Shown here piece by piece: positions 44,374 through 54,418 of a DNA stretch of 64,000 bases. Each line of letters opens with the position of its first letter. Within the stretch, counting starts at the first letter, position 1. Position numbers and translations under genes: made by a program. Source of the stretch: Sphingomonas sp. R647 (GTDB lineage Bacteria > Pseudomonadota > Alphaproteobacteria > Sphingomonadales > Sphingomonadaceae); assembly GCF_020177055.1 (NCBI RefSeq), contig NZ_JAIQXT010000004.1, forward strand, positions 248,001-312,000, read 5' to 3'. The notes under the pieces are model-generated. The model worked only from the letters and a program-made list of their open reading frames with translations, did not search any database and had not been told where the DNA came from.

Positions 44374-45762
44374 ATGAAGCGTATCTTCGCCGCCGCGTTG
44401 CTGTGCACCGCGCTCGCCACGCCCGCCTTTGCCCAGACCGCCGCACCCGCGCCGGTCGCCACTGCCGCCACGGCGACCGACTGGACGGTAAAGCCCGAAT
44501 GGATTTCGGCGCATGTCCGCTTCCTCGCCGGGCCGGAACTGCAGGGGCGCGGCAGCGCGACGCGGGACGAGGCGATTGCCGCCGCCTATGTCGCCGCGCG
44601 CTTCCAGGGCTATGGGCTCCAGCCTGCGCCGGGTGCAGACTCCTATATCCAGAAGGTGAAGGTGATCCGACCGCGCCTCGATAGCGATCCGGTCGTGACC
44701 GTCGCGGGCAAGGCCGTGAAGGGTGCGACACTGATCCTCGGCGGCGCGGATCGCGCGGCGGGAACTGCGGTGGTCTATGCCGGCGACGATGCGGCAGCCA
44801 TTCCGGCAGGCGAGGTGCTGTTCGTATCGAGCGCGAAGCTCTCGCCCTCGGCCGCAATGCGCGCCGTGCGGGGCAAGGGGACCAAGCTGCTGGTGCTGCG
44901 CGCGAGCGATGCGACCGCCAAATTGTGGGACCAGATCGGCAAGCGCCCGCGCCTGACCTCCTATCTCGCCAGCCAGCCGCCGCAGCCCGGACTGTCAGTG
45001 ATCGTGCTGCCCGCCGCCGCGTTCGACAAGGCGGCAAAGGGGGCGGGCAAGTCCGTCGAGATGACCCTTCCCGGCCTTGTCCGCGAAGAGGTCGAGACGA
45101 CCAACGCGATCGGTTACCTGCCCGGCACCGATCCCAAGGCGGGGGTGATCCTGCTCGCCGCGCATGTCGATCATCTCGGCGTCCAGCCCGACGGGACGGT
45201 GATGTATGGCGCGAATGACGATGCCTCGGGCGTCGCCGCGGTGCTCGAACTCGCCCATGCGTTGAGCAACGGCAAGCGGCACAAGCGCGGCATCCTGTTC
45301 GCGGCATTCGGTGCGGAGGAGATGGGCGGCTTCGGGTCGCGCGCCTTTGCCGCCGCGCCGCCGGTGCCGCTGACCGACATCGTCGCCAATATCGCGATCG
45401 AGATGATCGGCGCACAGGACCCCAAGCTGCCCGCCGGCACGATGATGATGACCGGCTATGAGCGCTCGACGCTCGGCCCGGCGCTGGCCGAGCGCGGCGC
45501 GCTGGTGGCGAAGGACCCGTATCCGGAGCAGAATTTCTTCGAGCGATCGGACAACTACGCCCTCGCGCGGCGCGGGGTGGTCGCGCACACGATCTCGGGC
45601 TGGGCGGTGACGCCGACCTATCACTCGCCGCAGGATACGATTGCCAATCTCGACATCCCGTTCATGACCCGCGCGGTCCAGTCGCTGATCGGCCCCGCCC
45701 GCTGGCTCGCCGACACCGACTTCCGCCCCGATTGGACCCCCGGCGGCAAGCCGAGCGAGTAG
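44374..45762 (+). CDS. M28-family secreted zinc peptidase
   Basis: Exported aminopeptidase-like protein of 462 residues. After a signal peptide (MKRIFAAALLCTALATPAFA) come the M28 zinc-binding motifs: AAHVDHLG, GANDDASG, then FAAFGAEEMGGFGSRAF with the paired Glu, and a later VVAHTISGW with His. A PA-like insertion (about 115-230) precedes the catalytic core. It is an insertion in the flagellar region without an evident flagellar role. Confidence 0.92.
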   Translation: MKRIFAAALLCTALATPAFAQTAAPAPVATAATATDWTVKPEWISAHVRFLAGPELQGRGSATRDEAIAAAYVAARFQGYGLQPAPGADSYIQKVKVIRPRLDSDPVVTVAGKAVKGATLILGGADRAAGTAVVYAGDDAAAIPAGEVLFVSSAKLSPSAAMRAVRGKGTKLLVLRASDATAKLWDQIGKRPRLTSYLASQPPQPGLSVIVLPAAAFDKAAKGAGKSVEMTLPGLVREEVETTNAIGYLPGTDPKAGVILLAAHVDHLGVQPDGTVMYGANDDASGVAAVLELAHALSNGKRHKRGILFAAFGAEEMGGFGSRAFAAAPPVPLTDIVANIAIEMIGAQDPKLPAGTMMMTGYERSTLGPALAERGALVAKDPYPEQNFFERSDNYALARRGVVAHTISGWAVTPTYHSPQDTIANLDIPFMTRAVQSLIGPARWLADTDFRPDWTPGGKPSE

Positions 45763-45772
45763 GGGGCTGCCC

Positions 45773-45856
45773 TTCGGCACCAGCCTGCTCCCCCACCCGG
45801 ACACCCTACGCCAGTACCCTATGGGTGGCCGGGTGGGGGAGCGGGCTGGTGCCGAA
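45773..45856. repeat. Palindromic repeat, copy 5
   Basis: 84 bp starting TTCGGCACCAGCCTGCTCCC and ending in the complement; both arms carry matching changes (AGCCTG / CGGGCT) that preserve pairing. The 15-base centre is TACGCCAGTACCCTA. It lies in the gap between the convergent M28 peptidase and flagellin genes. Confidence 0.87.
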
Positions 45857-45874
45857 CCGCGTTGAAAGCGCCCA

Positions 45875-45913
45875 CAAAAAAGAAAAACCCCGGTGGTCTT
45901 GCGACCACCGGGG
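45875..45913 (-). terminator. Rho-independent terminator of fliC
   Basis: On the minus strand an 11-bp perfect stem (CCCCGGTGGTC/GACCACCGGGG, GCAA loop in this orientation) is followed by TTTTTCTTTTTT. This is a strong intrinsic terminator about 83 bp after the flagellin stop codon. Confidence 0.93.
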
Positions 45914-45995
45914 CTTCCTCGCATGCCCTTCCAACAGGGAAGGGTGACCGGCCGTGGCGCCTGTCAGGGGGGTGACACCCCGACCGGGCACACGC

Positions 45996-47399
45996 TTAGC
46001 GAAGCAGAGATAGGACGTTCTGCTGCGACTGGTTGGCCTGTGCCAGCATCGCGGTCGATGCCTGGCTCAGGATCTGGGCCTTGGCGAGCGCGGTCGTTTC
46101 GGCCGAGAAGTCGGCGTCCTCGATGCGGCTGCGCGCTTCGGTCAGGTTGGTGACGTTGCTGGTCAGGTTGTTGACCACCGATTCAAGGCGGCTCTGGCTC
46201 GCACCAAGGCCCGCGCGGACAGTGTTGACCGTGGTGAGCAGTGCGTCGACCACTGCGAGCGCGTCGTCGGCAGCATCCGCCGTCGCGACCGACAGGCCGG
46301 TCGTCTCGATGTCGTCGCCCACTTCGACCACGATGTCATCGCCCACTGCAGCCGCGATCTGGTCGCCGACTGCAGCAGCGATCATGTCGCCTTCCTCAGC
46401 CGCAACCTGGTCGCCGACCGACACGGTGACGTCGTCACCGACCGACACGACGATCGCGTCGCCTTCCTCGGCCAGCACTTCATCGCCGACCGCCACCGCG
46501 ATGTCGTCGCCGACAGCGCCGCTGAACCCGTCGTCGACATCGGCCTGAGTCGCCGGGCGCATCAGGCTGGCATCGACATCTTCCTGAGTCGCGACGCGGG
46601 TTGCACCATCGGTCACGTCGTCAGCGGTCGCGGCGCGGGTCACACCGGCGGTGACGTCGGCAGCCGTCGCCTCACGGGTCGTGCCCGCATCGACATCGTC
46701 CTGCGTCGCGGCGCGGGTTGCACCATCGGTCACGTCGTCAGCGGTCGCGGCGCGGGTTGCGCCTGCCGTCACATCGGCAGCGGTCGCCGCGCGGGTTGCG
46801 CCTGCCGTCACGTCTTCGGCGGTCGCTTCGCGGGTCACACCGGCGGTGACATCGGCGGCGGTCGCTGCGCGGGTGCCCGCCGACATCGTGCTGAGGTCGA
46901 TATTGGCGATCGAGATCGTAACCGTTTCGCCCGAATTCTGGCCGGTCTGGATTTTGGTCGAGGTGCCGGTGCCGTTCGCCGCAGTAGTGAACAACGACAC
47001 TCCGTTGAACTTGGCATTGGTCAGCGACGACGAGATCTGCGAGGTCAGCGCCGAGACTTCCGACTGAAGATTGGTGCGGTCGCTGTCCGAATAGGTGCCC
47101 GAAGCCGACTGGACCGACAGCTCGCGGATACGTTGCAGTAGGTTGGTAACTTCGCCCAGCGCGCCTTCGGCGGTCTGTGCGAGGCTGACGCCATCATTGG
47201 CATTGCGGATCGCCTGGCTCATGCCGCGGATCGACGAGGTCATCGTCGAGGCAATGGCGAGGCCGGCGGCGTCGTCCTTCGAAGTGTTGATGCGCTTGCC
47301 AGTCGACAGACGCTCCATGGCGGTCTGCAGCGAGGCCGACGCCATCTTCGAAGCGTTCGCGGCGCGCAGGCTCGCGATGTTCGTTCCGATAACAGTCAT
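45996..47399 (-). CDS. fliC: Flagellin with repeat-built variable domain
   Basis: Filament subunit of 467 residues. The conserved D0/D1 ends are present: [40 protein letters not shown], and at the C-terminus [20 protein letters not shown] and [18 protein letters not shown]. Between them, residues 176-292 are nine tandem 13-residue units of the type [13 protein letters not shown], and residues 294-365 are nine 8-residue units of the type VGDDIxVx with a Gly-Asp pair in each. The GD repeats suggest a repetitive beta structure, possibly metal-binding; the 13-mer resembles repeats of phage tail fibres. It is the only flagellin gene in the window. The promoter region (47400-47640) has no convincing sigma-54 element. 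Confidence 0.95.
   Translation of the reverse strand: MTVIGTNIASLRAANASKMASASLQTAMERLSTGKRINTSKDDAAGLAIASTMTSSIRGMSQAIRNANDGVSLAQTAEGALGEVTNLLQRIRELSVQSASGTYSDSDRTNLQSEVSALTSQISSSLTNAKFNGVSLFTTAANGTGTSTKIQTGQNSGETVTISIANIDLSTMSAGTRAATAADVTAGVTREATAEDVTAGATRAATAADVTAGATRAATADDVTDGATRAATQDDVDAGTTREATAADVTAGVTRAATADDVTDGATRVATQEDVDASLMRPATQADVDDGFSGAVGDDIAVAVGDEVLAEEGDAIVVSVGDDVTVSVGDQVAAEEGDMIAAAVGDQIAAAVGDDIVVEVGDDIETTGLSVATADAADDALAVVDALLTTVNTVRAGLGASQSRLESVVNNLTSNVTNLTEARSRIEDADFSAETTALAKAQILSQASTAMLAQANQSQQNVLSLLR
46305..46520 (-). repeat. 24-bp tandem repeats in fliC encoding nine Gly-Asp octapeptides
   Basis: Nine units encoding [64 protein letters not shown] and VEVGDDIE. The Gly-Asp pair is invariant at positions 4-5, and hydrophobic residues alternate around it. 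A three-unit higher-order pattern (one AEEGD per three) is partly visible. Confidence 0.9.
46524..46874 (-). repeat. 39-bp tandem repeats in fliC encoding nine 13-residue units
   Basis: Nine 13-residue units between residues 176 and 292, with consensus T-R-x-A-T-x-x-D-V-T/D-A/D-G-x. The Arg, the second Ala, Thr and the DV pair are invariant or nearly so; the last two units are the most diverged. At the DNA level the units are close to identical over long stretches, which favours slippage or recombination. Confidence 0.92.
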
Positions 47400-47646
47400 G
47401 TCTTGTCTCCGTTCAATCCGGCGTCCCTCCGTTTCCCCCCTGAATGCGAGAGAGCCCGAGCCGCCACAGGGGAGAACGGCAGGGTGGGCGGCGGATTAAG
47501 CAGTTTTCGCCGCAGTTTTTCGCAGGTCTCGCGCGCGCGTAGAGGCACGCGCGGCTATCTGGAGCCGGAAACCGCTGTTTTTTCGCATTGGTTTACCGGT
47601 CGTTTACCAACAATACCGCATTCAGCCTCCAACAGGGGGTTCTCGA
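47400..47646. other. fliC / flbD-like divergent intergenic region
   Basis: About 247 bp between the divergent flagellin and activator genes. Upstream of fliC there is a GGAGAC ribosome-binding site (minus strand), and AGGGGG before the activator ATG. Two near-identical AAAACTGC tracts occur on the minus strand near 47500-47520 and may belong to the fliC promoter. No clear sigma-54 or sigma-28 consensus is found. Confidence 0.4.
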
Positions 47647-48896
<1,250 letters not shown>

Positions 48897-48900
<4 letters not shown>

Positions 48901-49268
48901 GCGGGATCGGCGGAGTGGGCGGTGCCGGGGGCATCGACCGGGTGATGCAATTGCGCGCCCAGATCCTCGAACGCAACGAAGCGCTGCAGCGCGCGACCAG
49001 CGGTGCTGCGGCACCCGTGTCGTCGCCAGGCGCGCAGCCCGCCGGTCCGTCCAGCTTCATCGACACGATGGAGCAGGCGGTCGGCAAGGTGAACAGCGCG
49101 CAGGGCCGCGCCAGCGAATTGTCCGCCGCCTATGAGCGCGGCGAGACGGTCGACATCGCCAAGGTGATGCTCGCCCGCCAGGAGGCGTCGGTCGGGTTCG
49201 AAGCGACGCTGCAGGTCAGGAACAAGCTGCTGACCGCCTATCGTGACATCATGAGCATGCCGGTCTGA
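48897..49268 (+). CDS. fliE: Flagellar hook-basal body complex protein FliE
   Basis: Connects MS ring and rod, 123 residues. The N-terminal half is Gly/Ala-rich and variable; the conserved part is SFIDTMEQAVGKVNSAQGRA and KVMLARQEASVGFEATLQVR ending in KLLTAYRDIMSMPV. Confidence 0.94.
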
Positions 49269-49270
49269 CC

Positions 49271-50920
49271 ATGAGCAACGCCATCGCAACCACCGACGCC
49301 CCCGTCCCCGCACCCCGCAGCGGCATGGCCAATCCGCTCCGCCAGATGGGTGACATCTTCGCCCAGCCTGCGGTCAAACGCAGCCTGCCGCTGGTGTTCA
49401 TGCTCGGCCTGATCGCCGCTGCGGCGCTCGCCTGGATGGCGCTGTCGACCCCGCCCCAGCGCGTGCTGTTCGCCAATTTGCCCGAGAGCGATAAGGCAGC
49501 CGTCGCGCAGGCGCTCGACGCTGCTAACATCGCCAATGGCATCGACGGGTCGGGATCGATCACCGTTTCCGAGGACAATTACCACAAGGCGCGGATGCTG
49601 CTCGCCGGGCAGGATCTGCCCAAGGCGGCGCCCGGTGGCTATGCGTTGCTCGACAACCTCCCGATGGGCGCAAGCCGCGCGGTCGAGGGTGAGCGACTGC
49701 GTCAGGCGCGCGAGACCGAACTCGCCCGCTCGATCGGTGCGATCGACACCGTGGCCGAGGCGCGCGTGCACCTCGCCACGCCCGAAGCCAGCGTGTTCGT
49801 CCGCGACAAGGCCGAGCCGAGCGCATCGGTGATCGTCAAGCTCCAGCCTGGCCGCAGCCTGTCCGACGCGCAGGTCCGCTCGATCGTCAACCTCGTCGCC
49901 TCGTCGGTGCCAGGGATGAAGCCCGATGCGGTCACAATCGTCGACCAGATGGGCGCGTTGCTCAGCAAATCGGGCCAGGAATCGAGCGCCGGCGACGCGC
50001 GCATCGATTTCCAGAACCGTGTCGAGGACAAGGTGCGGCAACAGCTGGTTCAGCTGCTCACCCCGCTGCTCGGCGCCGGCAATTTCAGCGCCGAAGTGCA
50101 GGCCGAGGTCGACCTGGACGAGAGCCAGGCGACCCGCGAAAGCTATGACAAGGAGGGCACGGTGGTGCGCGCCGAACAGGGCAACTGGACCGGCGCGCCG
50201 CGCGACGGTGCGTCCGCGCCCGGCGGCATCCCCGGTGCGCTGTCGAACGTGCCGCCGCCGCCCAGCACCGCTGTGGCGCCGACCGCCGCAACCCCCGCCC
50301 AGCCGGGCCAGCCCGCGACTCCCGCCGCCGCGCCGGGCATGAAGCAGAGCGACAGCTTCACCCGCAGCTACAGCAATGGCCGCGAGGTTTCGGTCACCCG
50401 CAACATGCCGGGCAGCATCAAGCGCCTCTCGGTCGCGGTGCTGCTGCGCGAAGAGCCGGGCAAGCCGCGCGGCACGGTCGAGATTCGTCAGATCGATGAA
50501 CTGGTCAAGGCAACGGTTGGCTTCAACACCGCGCGCCAGGATCAGGTCACGGTGGTCAGCCGCAAGTTCAGCACCAATGCCGACGCTGCGGTGGCGGGTA
50601 TTCCCTTCTACGAAACGCCGTGGTTCGCGATGGTCGCGCGCAACGTCACCGCGCTGGTGATCGCGCTGCTCGTCCTGCTGCTCGGTGTGCGTCCGCTCGC
50701 CCGCGCGCTGATGCGCCGTCGCGACGATACGCGTGCCCCGGGCGTGCCGATGGGCAGCGCCGACGGCGTGCAGATGCCGACGCCGGTCAGCCCGCAGATG
50801 CTGGCGGGATCGGGCCTGTCGCTCGGCGACCGGGTCGGACTGGTGCGCGATTTCACCCGCGACAATCCCGCGCGCGCTGCGCTCGCCGTGCGCGACATGA
50901 TCCGCACGGAGGGCCAGTAA
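49271..50920 (+). CDS. fliF: Flagellar MS-ring protein FliF
   Basis: MS-ring subunit, 549 residues, two membrane helices (about 35-55 and 455-475). Ring-building segments are present (VLFANLPESDKAAVAQALDA, SRAVEGERLRQARETELARS, ARVHLATPEASVFVRD). A long Pro/Ala-rich stretch around residues 315-355 lies in the periplasmic variable part. The cytoplasmic C-terminus that binds FliG (DRVGLVRDFTRDNPARAALA) is conserved. Confidence 0.97.
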   Translation: MSNAIATTDAPVPAPRSGMANPLRQMGDIFAQPAVKRSLPLVFMLGLIAAAALAWMALSTPPQRVLFANLPESDKAAVAQALDAANIANGIDGSGSITVSEDNYHKARMLLAGQDLPKAAPGGYALLDNLPMGASRAVEGERLRQARETELARSIGAIDTVAEARVHLATPEASVFVRDKAEPSASVIVKLQPGRSLSDAQVRSIVNLVASSVPGMKPDAVTIVDQMGALLSKSGQESSAGDARIDFQNRVEDKVRQQLVQLLTPLLGAGNFSAEVQAEVDLDESQATRESYDKEGTVVRAEQGNWTGAPRDGASAPGGIPGALSNVPPPPSTAVAPTAATPAQPGQPATPAAAPGMKQSDSFTRSYSNGREVSVTRNMPGSIKRLSVAVLLREEPGKPRGTVEIRQIDELVKATVGFNTARQDQVTVVSRKFSTNADAAVAGIPFYETPWFAMVARNVTALVIALLVLLLGVRPLARALMRRRDDTRAPGVPMGSADGVQMPTPVSPQMLAGSGLSLGDRVGLVRDFTRDNPARAALAVRDMIRTEGQ

Positions 50921-50921
50921 G

Positions 50922-51932
50922 ATGAACGCCCCGCGCCGGTTCACCGGAGTCGAACGCGCCGCCGTGCTGATGATGGTCGTCGGCGACGAAGAGGCCGCCG
51001 CGATCCTGCAAAAGCTCGATCCCGACGAGGTGCGTCAGCTGGGCAGCGCGATGATGGCGGTTGCCGACGTCAGCGAATGGGAAATGGCGCAGGTCCTCGA
51101 CGATTTCACCGGCCGCGCGCAGGAGCGCAGCGCGATCCAGTTCGATCCGCGCCCCAAGCTGGAAACGGTCGTCACCCGCGCATTGGGGCCGGAACGGGCG
51201 GGCGCGGTGCTTGCCAGCATCCTGCCCCCCGAACCCGCCGAATCGATCACCGCGCTGGCCTGGATGGATGCGACCGAGATTGCCGGCATGCTTGAGGATG
51301 AGCATCCGCAGATCGCCGCCGTGCTGCTGGCGCATCTCGACCCCGCCGTTGCCGCGCAGGTGCTGGAAATGCTGCCTGAGGCAAGCCAGCCGCAAGTGCT
51401 TCGCCGCGTCGCGCGGCTCGGCCCGGTCACGCCCGACGCGATCGCGACGCTGACCCAGCTGCTCGAACGCCATGCCGGCCAGCCCAAGCGCGTCGCGGGC
51501 GTCCAGATGGGCGGCACGCGCGAGGCGGCGAAGATCATGTCCTCGGCGCGCAAGATCACCGAGCAGAAGGTGATGCCGAAGCTGGCCAAGATCGACCGCG
51601 AAATCGCCCGCGCGATCGAGGAGGCGATGTTCGTCTTCGATAATCTGCTCGAGCTCGACGATAAGAATATGGGCACCTTGCTCCGCAACATCGACAGCGA
51701 CGTGCTGGTCCGCAGCCTCAAGGGCGTGGACGAAGCGGCGCGCACCCGCTTCCTCGCGTGCATGTCGAGCCGCGCGGCCGACACGATCCGCGACGAGATG
51801 GAAGCGCGCGGCCCGATGAAGATGGCCGAAGTGCTCGACGCGCAAAAGGCGATGATCGCGGTCGCGCGTCAGCTGGTGAAGGACGGCACCATCACCATGC
51901 CGGGCGGTGGCGGAGACGACGACTATGTCTAG
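50922..51932 (+). CDS. fliG: Flagellar motor switch protein FliG
   Basis: C-ring switch protein, 336 residues. It has the N-terminal FliF-binding part, the middle EHPQIAAVLLAHLDPAVAAQ motif, and the C-terminal torque domain with charged residues (MFVFDNLLELDDKNMGTLLR, ALKGVDE-type KGVDEAARTRFLACMSSRAA). It starts one base after fliF. Confidence 0.97.
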   Translation: MNAPRRFTGVERAAVLMMVVGDEEAAAILQKLDPDEVRQLGSAMMAVADVSEWEMAQVLDDFTGRAQERSAIQFDPRPKLETVVTRALGPERAGAVLASILPPEPAESITALAWMDATEIAGMLEDEHPQIAAVLLAHLDPAVAAQVLEMLPEASQPQVLRRVARLGPVTPDAIATLTQLLERHAGQPKRVAGVQMGGTREAAKIMSSARKITEQKVMPKLAKIDREIARAIEEAMFVFDNLLELDDKNMGTLLRNIDSDVLVRSLKGVDEAARTRFLACMSSRAADTIRDEMEARGPMKMAEVLDAQKAMIAVARQLVKDGTITMPGGGGDDDYV

Positions 51933-52635
51933 TTTCGTGCCCGGCCTCGCCACACGCAGCGACGGGATCGCCGACGCGCTCAAGCGCGCCTTTGCTCCGC
52001 CCGATGCCTTTGCCGCGCGCGCGATTGCCCCGCGAACCCGCGCCACGACACCGCGCCACTTCGCGCCCGAAGCGCCGGGGCACAAACCCACCGAAGGCTG
52101 GGACATGTTCGAGGCCGCAAGTGCACCCGCCGATCCCGCGCCGTTCGTCGACCCGGTCGCCGCAGCGCGCGCCGCCGGCTATGCCGAGGGCCTCGCCGCT
52201 GGGCGGGCCGAGGCGGATGCATCGGCGGCGCAACAGGCCGCATTGCTCGCGCAGGTCAGCGACGCGCTGAGCCGGGGCGCGCATTTCGACCGCACCCGCA
52301 TGGCCGGGCATCTGCGCCAGACCGTGCTGCACCTCGTCACCCGCATGATCGGTGAGGCGGGGATCGCGCCCGACGTGCTGGCACAGCGGATCGCGGTCGC
52401 GACCGACCTGCTCGCCGACAGCGCCGAATCGGCGATGCTGCGGCTGCACCCCGAGGATGTCGTGCTGGTGCAGGACCATCTGCCCAAAAACGTCTTCCCG
52501 ATCGGCGATGCCCAGCTCGCGCGCGGCGCATTCATCATCGAAAGCGCCTCGACCATCGTCGAGGACGGGCCGGAGCTGTGGCTCGAACAGCTTGCCCACG
52601 CGATCGACCGCGTGCCGATTCCTCCCGCGATCTGA
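51925..52635 (+). CDS. fliH: Flagellar export regulator FliH
   Basis: Negative regulator and stalk of the FliI ATPase, 236 residues. It has an Ala-rich N-terminal region, a helical middle (YAEGLAAGRAEADASAAQQA), and a C-terminal domain with LHPEDVVLVQDHLP and the late GAFIIESASTIVEDGPEL. ATG 51925 overlaps the fliG stop by eight bases and has GGAG nine bases upstream. Confidence 0.88.
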   Translation: MSSFVPGLATRSDGIADALKRAFAPPDAFAARAIAPRTRATTPRHFAPEAPGHKPTEGWDMFEAASAPADPAPFVDPVAAARAAGYAEGLAAGRAEADASAAQQAALLAQVSDALSRGAHFDRTRMAGHLRQTVLHLVTRMIGEAGIAPDVLAQRIAVATDLLADSAESAMLRLHPEDVVLVQDHLPKNVFPIGDAQLARGAFIIESASTIVEDGPELWLEQLAHAIDRVPIPPAI

Positions 52636-52641
52636 GGGCGC

Positions 52642-53970
52642 ATGTTCAACGATTTCACGGCAGACTATCTCGACGGCCTCGCCGGTGGCGGATTTCGCCC
52701 GCAACCCAAGGTGTCGGGCCGCCTGTCCTCCTATGACGGATTGCTGATGGAGGCGGTCGGCCTCTCGCTCCCCGTCGGTACGGTCTGCGCGATCGGGACG
52801 GGCGAGAGCCGCGTCGAAGCCGAAGTCATCGGATTTCGCGGCGGACGGACGTTGCTGATGAACCTCGGCGGCCCCGCCGCACTGCTCCCCAACGCACCCG
52901 TCCGCCCGGTCGGCCCTCCGGGCGAGGCAGAGGTCGGTGCAGCGTTGCTCGGCCGCGTCGTCGACGGCGCGGGCAAGCCGATCGACGGGCTCGGCCCGAT
53001 CCGTGGCGCAGGCAAATGGCCGCTCGCCGGCAAGATCCAGTCGCCGCTCGACCGTGGGCGCGTGCTTCAGCCGATGGATGTCGGGGTGCGCGCGATCAAC
53101 GGCCTGCTGACGATCGGTCAGGGGCAGCGCGTCGGCATCATGGCCGGATCGGGCGTTGGCAAATCGGTTCTGCTCGGCATGATGGTCCGCGCGGCCAAGG
53201 CGGACGTGATCGTCATCGGCCTGATCGGCGAGCGTTCGCGCGAAGTGTCCGACTTCCTCGAGACCAAGGTCGCGGGCGCGGCGCGCGCGCGTTCGGTGGT
53301 CGTCGCAGTCCCCGCCAACCACTCTCCCGTGTTGCGCATCCGTGGCGCACTGCGCGCCACCGCCATCGCCGAAGCCTTTCGCAACGAGGGCAAGAAGGTC
53401 CTCCTCATCATGGATTCGCTCACCCGCGTCGCGCATGCCGGGCGTGAGATCGGCCTGGCGCTCGGCGAACCCGCCAGCGCGCGCGGCTATCCGCCCAGCG
53501 CCATCGCGATGCTGCCCAGCCTGATTGAGCGCGCCGGCACCGACGTCCATACCGGCGGGTCGATCACTGCGATCTATACCGTGCTCGCCGATGGCGATGA
53601 CGGCAACGACCCCGTGGTCGATTCGGCGCGATCGATCCTCGACGGCCATATCGTGCTCAGCCGCGCCTTGGCCGAACGCGGCGTCTATCCCGCGATCGAC
53701 CTCGGGCCATCGGTCAGCCGCGTGATGACCGACATCGCCGACAAGAAACATGTCGCCGCCGCGCGCGTGCTGCGCCGCCACCTCGCCACGTACGAAGAGA
53801 ATCGCGATCTCGTCCTGATGGGCGCCTATCGCGCCGGGGCGGATGCGCAGATCGACGCGGCAATCGCCTGTCACGACACCGTGCTCGACTATATCCGCCA
53901 GCCCTATGACGAGACGGTCAGCCTCGAAGAAGCCGTGACCGAACTGGTCGGCGTGTTCGGGGATGGATAA
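52642..53970 (+). CDS. fliI: Flagellum-specific ATPase FliI
   Basis: Export ATPase of 442 residues, F1-beta-like. It has the P-loop GSGVGKSVLLG near residue 170, the GERSREVSDF motif, and Walker B region LLIMDSLTRVAHAGREIG. The N-terminal beta-barrel and C-terminal helical domains are complete. Confidence 0.97.
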   Translation: MFNDFTADYLDGLAGGGFRPQPKVSGRLSSYDGLLMEAVGLSLPVGTVCAIGTGESRVEAEVIGFRGGRTLLMNLGGPAALLPNAPVRPVGPPGEAEVGAALLGRVVDGAGKPIDGLGPIRGAGKWPLAGKIQSPLDRGRVLQPMDVGVRAINGLLTIGQGQRVGIMAGSGVGKSVLLGMMVRAAKADVIVIGLIGERSREVSDFLETKVAGAARARSVVVAVPANHSPVLRIRGALRATAIAEAFRNEGKKVLLIMDSLTRVAHAGREIGLALGEPASARGYPPSAIAMLPSLIERAGTDVHTGGSITAIYTVLADGDDGNDPVVDSARSILDGHIVLSRALAERGVYPAIDLGPSVSRVMTDIADKKHVAAARVLRRHLATYEENRDLVLMGAYRAGADAQIDAAIACHDTVLDYIRQPYDETVSLEEAVTELVGVFGDG

Positions 53971-54391
53971 GCACGCCAAAAAGCTCGGCCGCCTGCACCG
54001 CGTCCGCACGCTTCAGCTCGACATGGTGCGCGCGAGCGAGGTTGCCGCGCGCGAGAAGGTCGCCGCCGAACAGGCGTTGCGTGCCCGCATCGAATCGCTG
54101 GCTCAGGGCGTCGCGCCCGCGCCCGCGCCGCTTCCCGGCAGTGCCACCAGCCTGATCGCCGCCGCGCATTATCGCGAGCGGCTGCACCAGTCCGCCTTCG
54201 CCGCCGAGCGCCGCGTCGCCGATGCCCAGCGTGGGCTCGACCACGCACGCGGCGCCACGCAGGAGGCAAAGCGCGACCAGAGCGCGATCGAGAAGCTGAT
54301 CGAGCGTGCCGAGGCCAATGCCGCCCGCCGCGCGATGCGCGCGCTGGAGGATATGCCGGCGATCCCGAGAAAACGGCACGATCCTTGCTGA
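53963..54391 (+). CDS. fliJ: Flagellar export protein FliJ
   Basis: A 142-residue protein predicted to be a long helical coiled coil (MDKHAKKLGRLHRVRTLQLD at the start and repeated Ala/Glu/Arg heptads to the end), as expected for the FliI-associated chaperone. It overlaps fliI by eight bases. Sequence conservation is low in the family and the call leans on position. Confidence 0.83.
   Translation: MDKHAKKLGRLHRVRTLQLDMVRASEVAAREKVAAEQALRARIESLAQGVAPAPAPLPGSATSLIAAAHYRERLHQSAFAAERRVADAQRGLDHARGATQEAKRDQSAIEKLIERAEANAARRAMRALEDMPAIPRKRHDPC
54374..54389 (+). promoter_or_regulatory. Sigma-54 promoter before fliK
   Basis: CGGCACG-ATCC-TTGCT lies inside the last codons of fliJ, about 30 bp before the fliK GTG. 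It matches the -24/-12 pattern except for C instead of T at the first position. It suggests that fliK to fliS can be transcribed separately from fliE-J. Confidence 0.78.
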
Positions 54392-54418
54392 TTACCGGGC
54401 GAAGGAGTTTCGCCCGCT

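Noticed and set aside
45940..45990. GGGGTG/CACCCC symmetry downstream of fliC
   Set aside because: A small composition-driven hairpin; the strong terminator at 45875-45913 already explains fliC termination.
46305..46874. Tandem repeats considered as a CRISPR array
   Set aside because: Units are contiguous with no unique spacers, lie in frame inside fliC and encode periodic peptides.
51892..54009. 705-codon open frame antisense to fliH, fliI and fliJ
   Set aside because: It lies opposite three well-supported flagellar genes and is a composition artefact.
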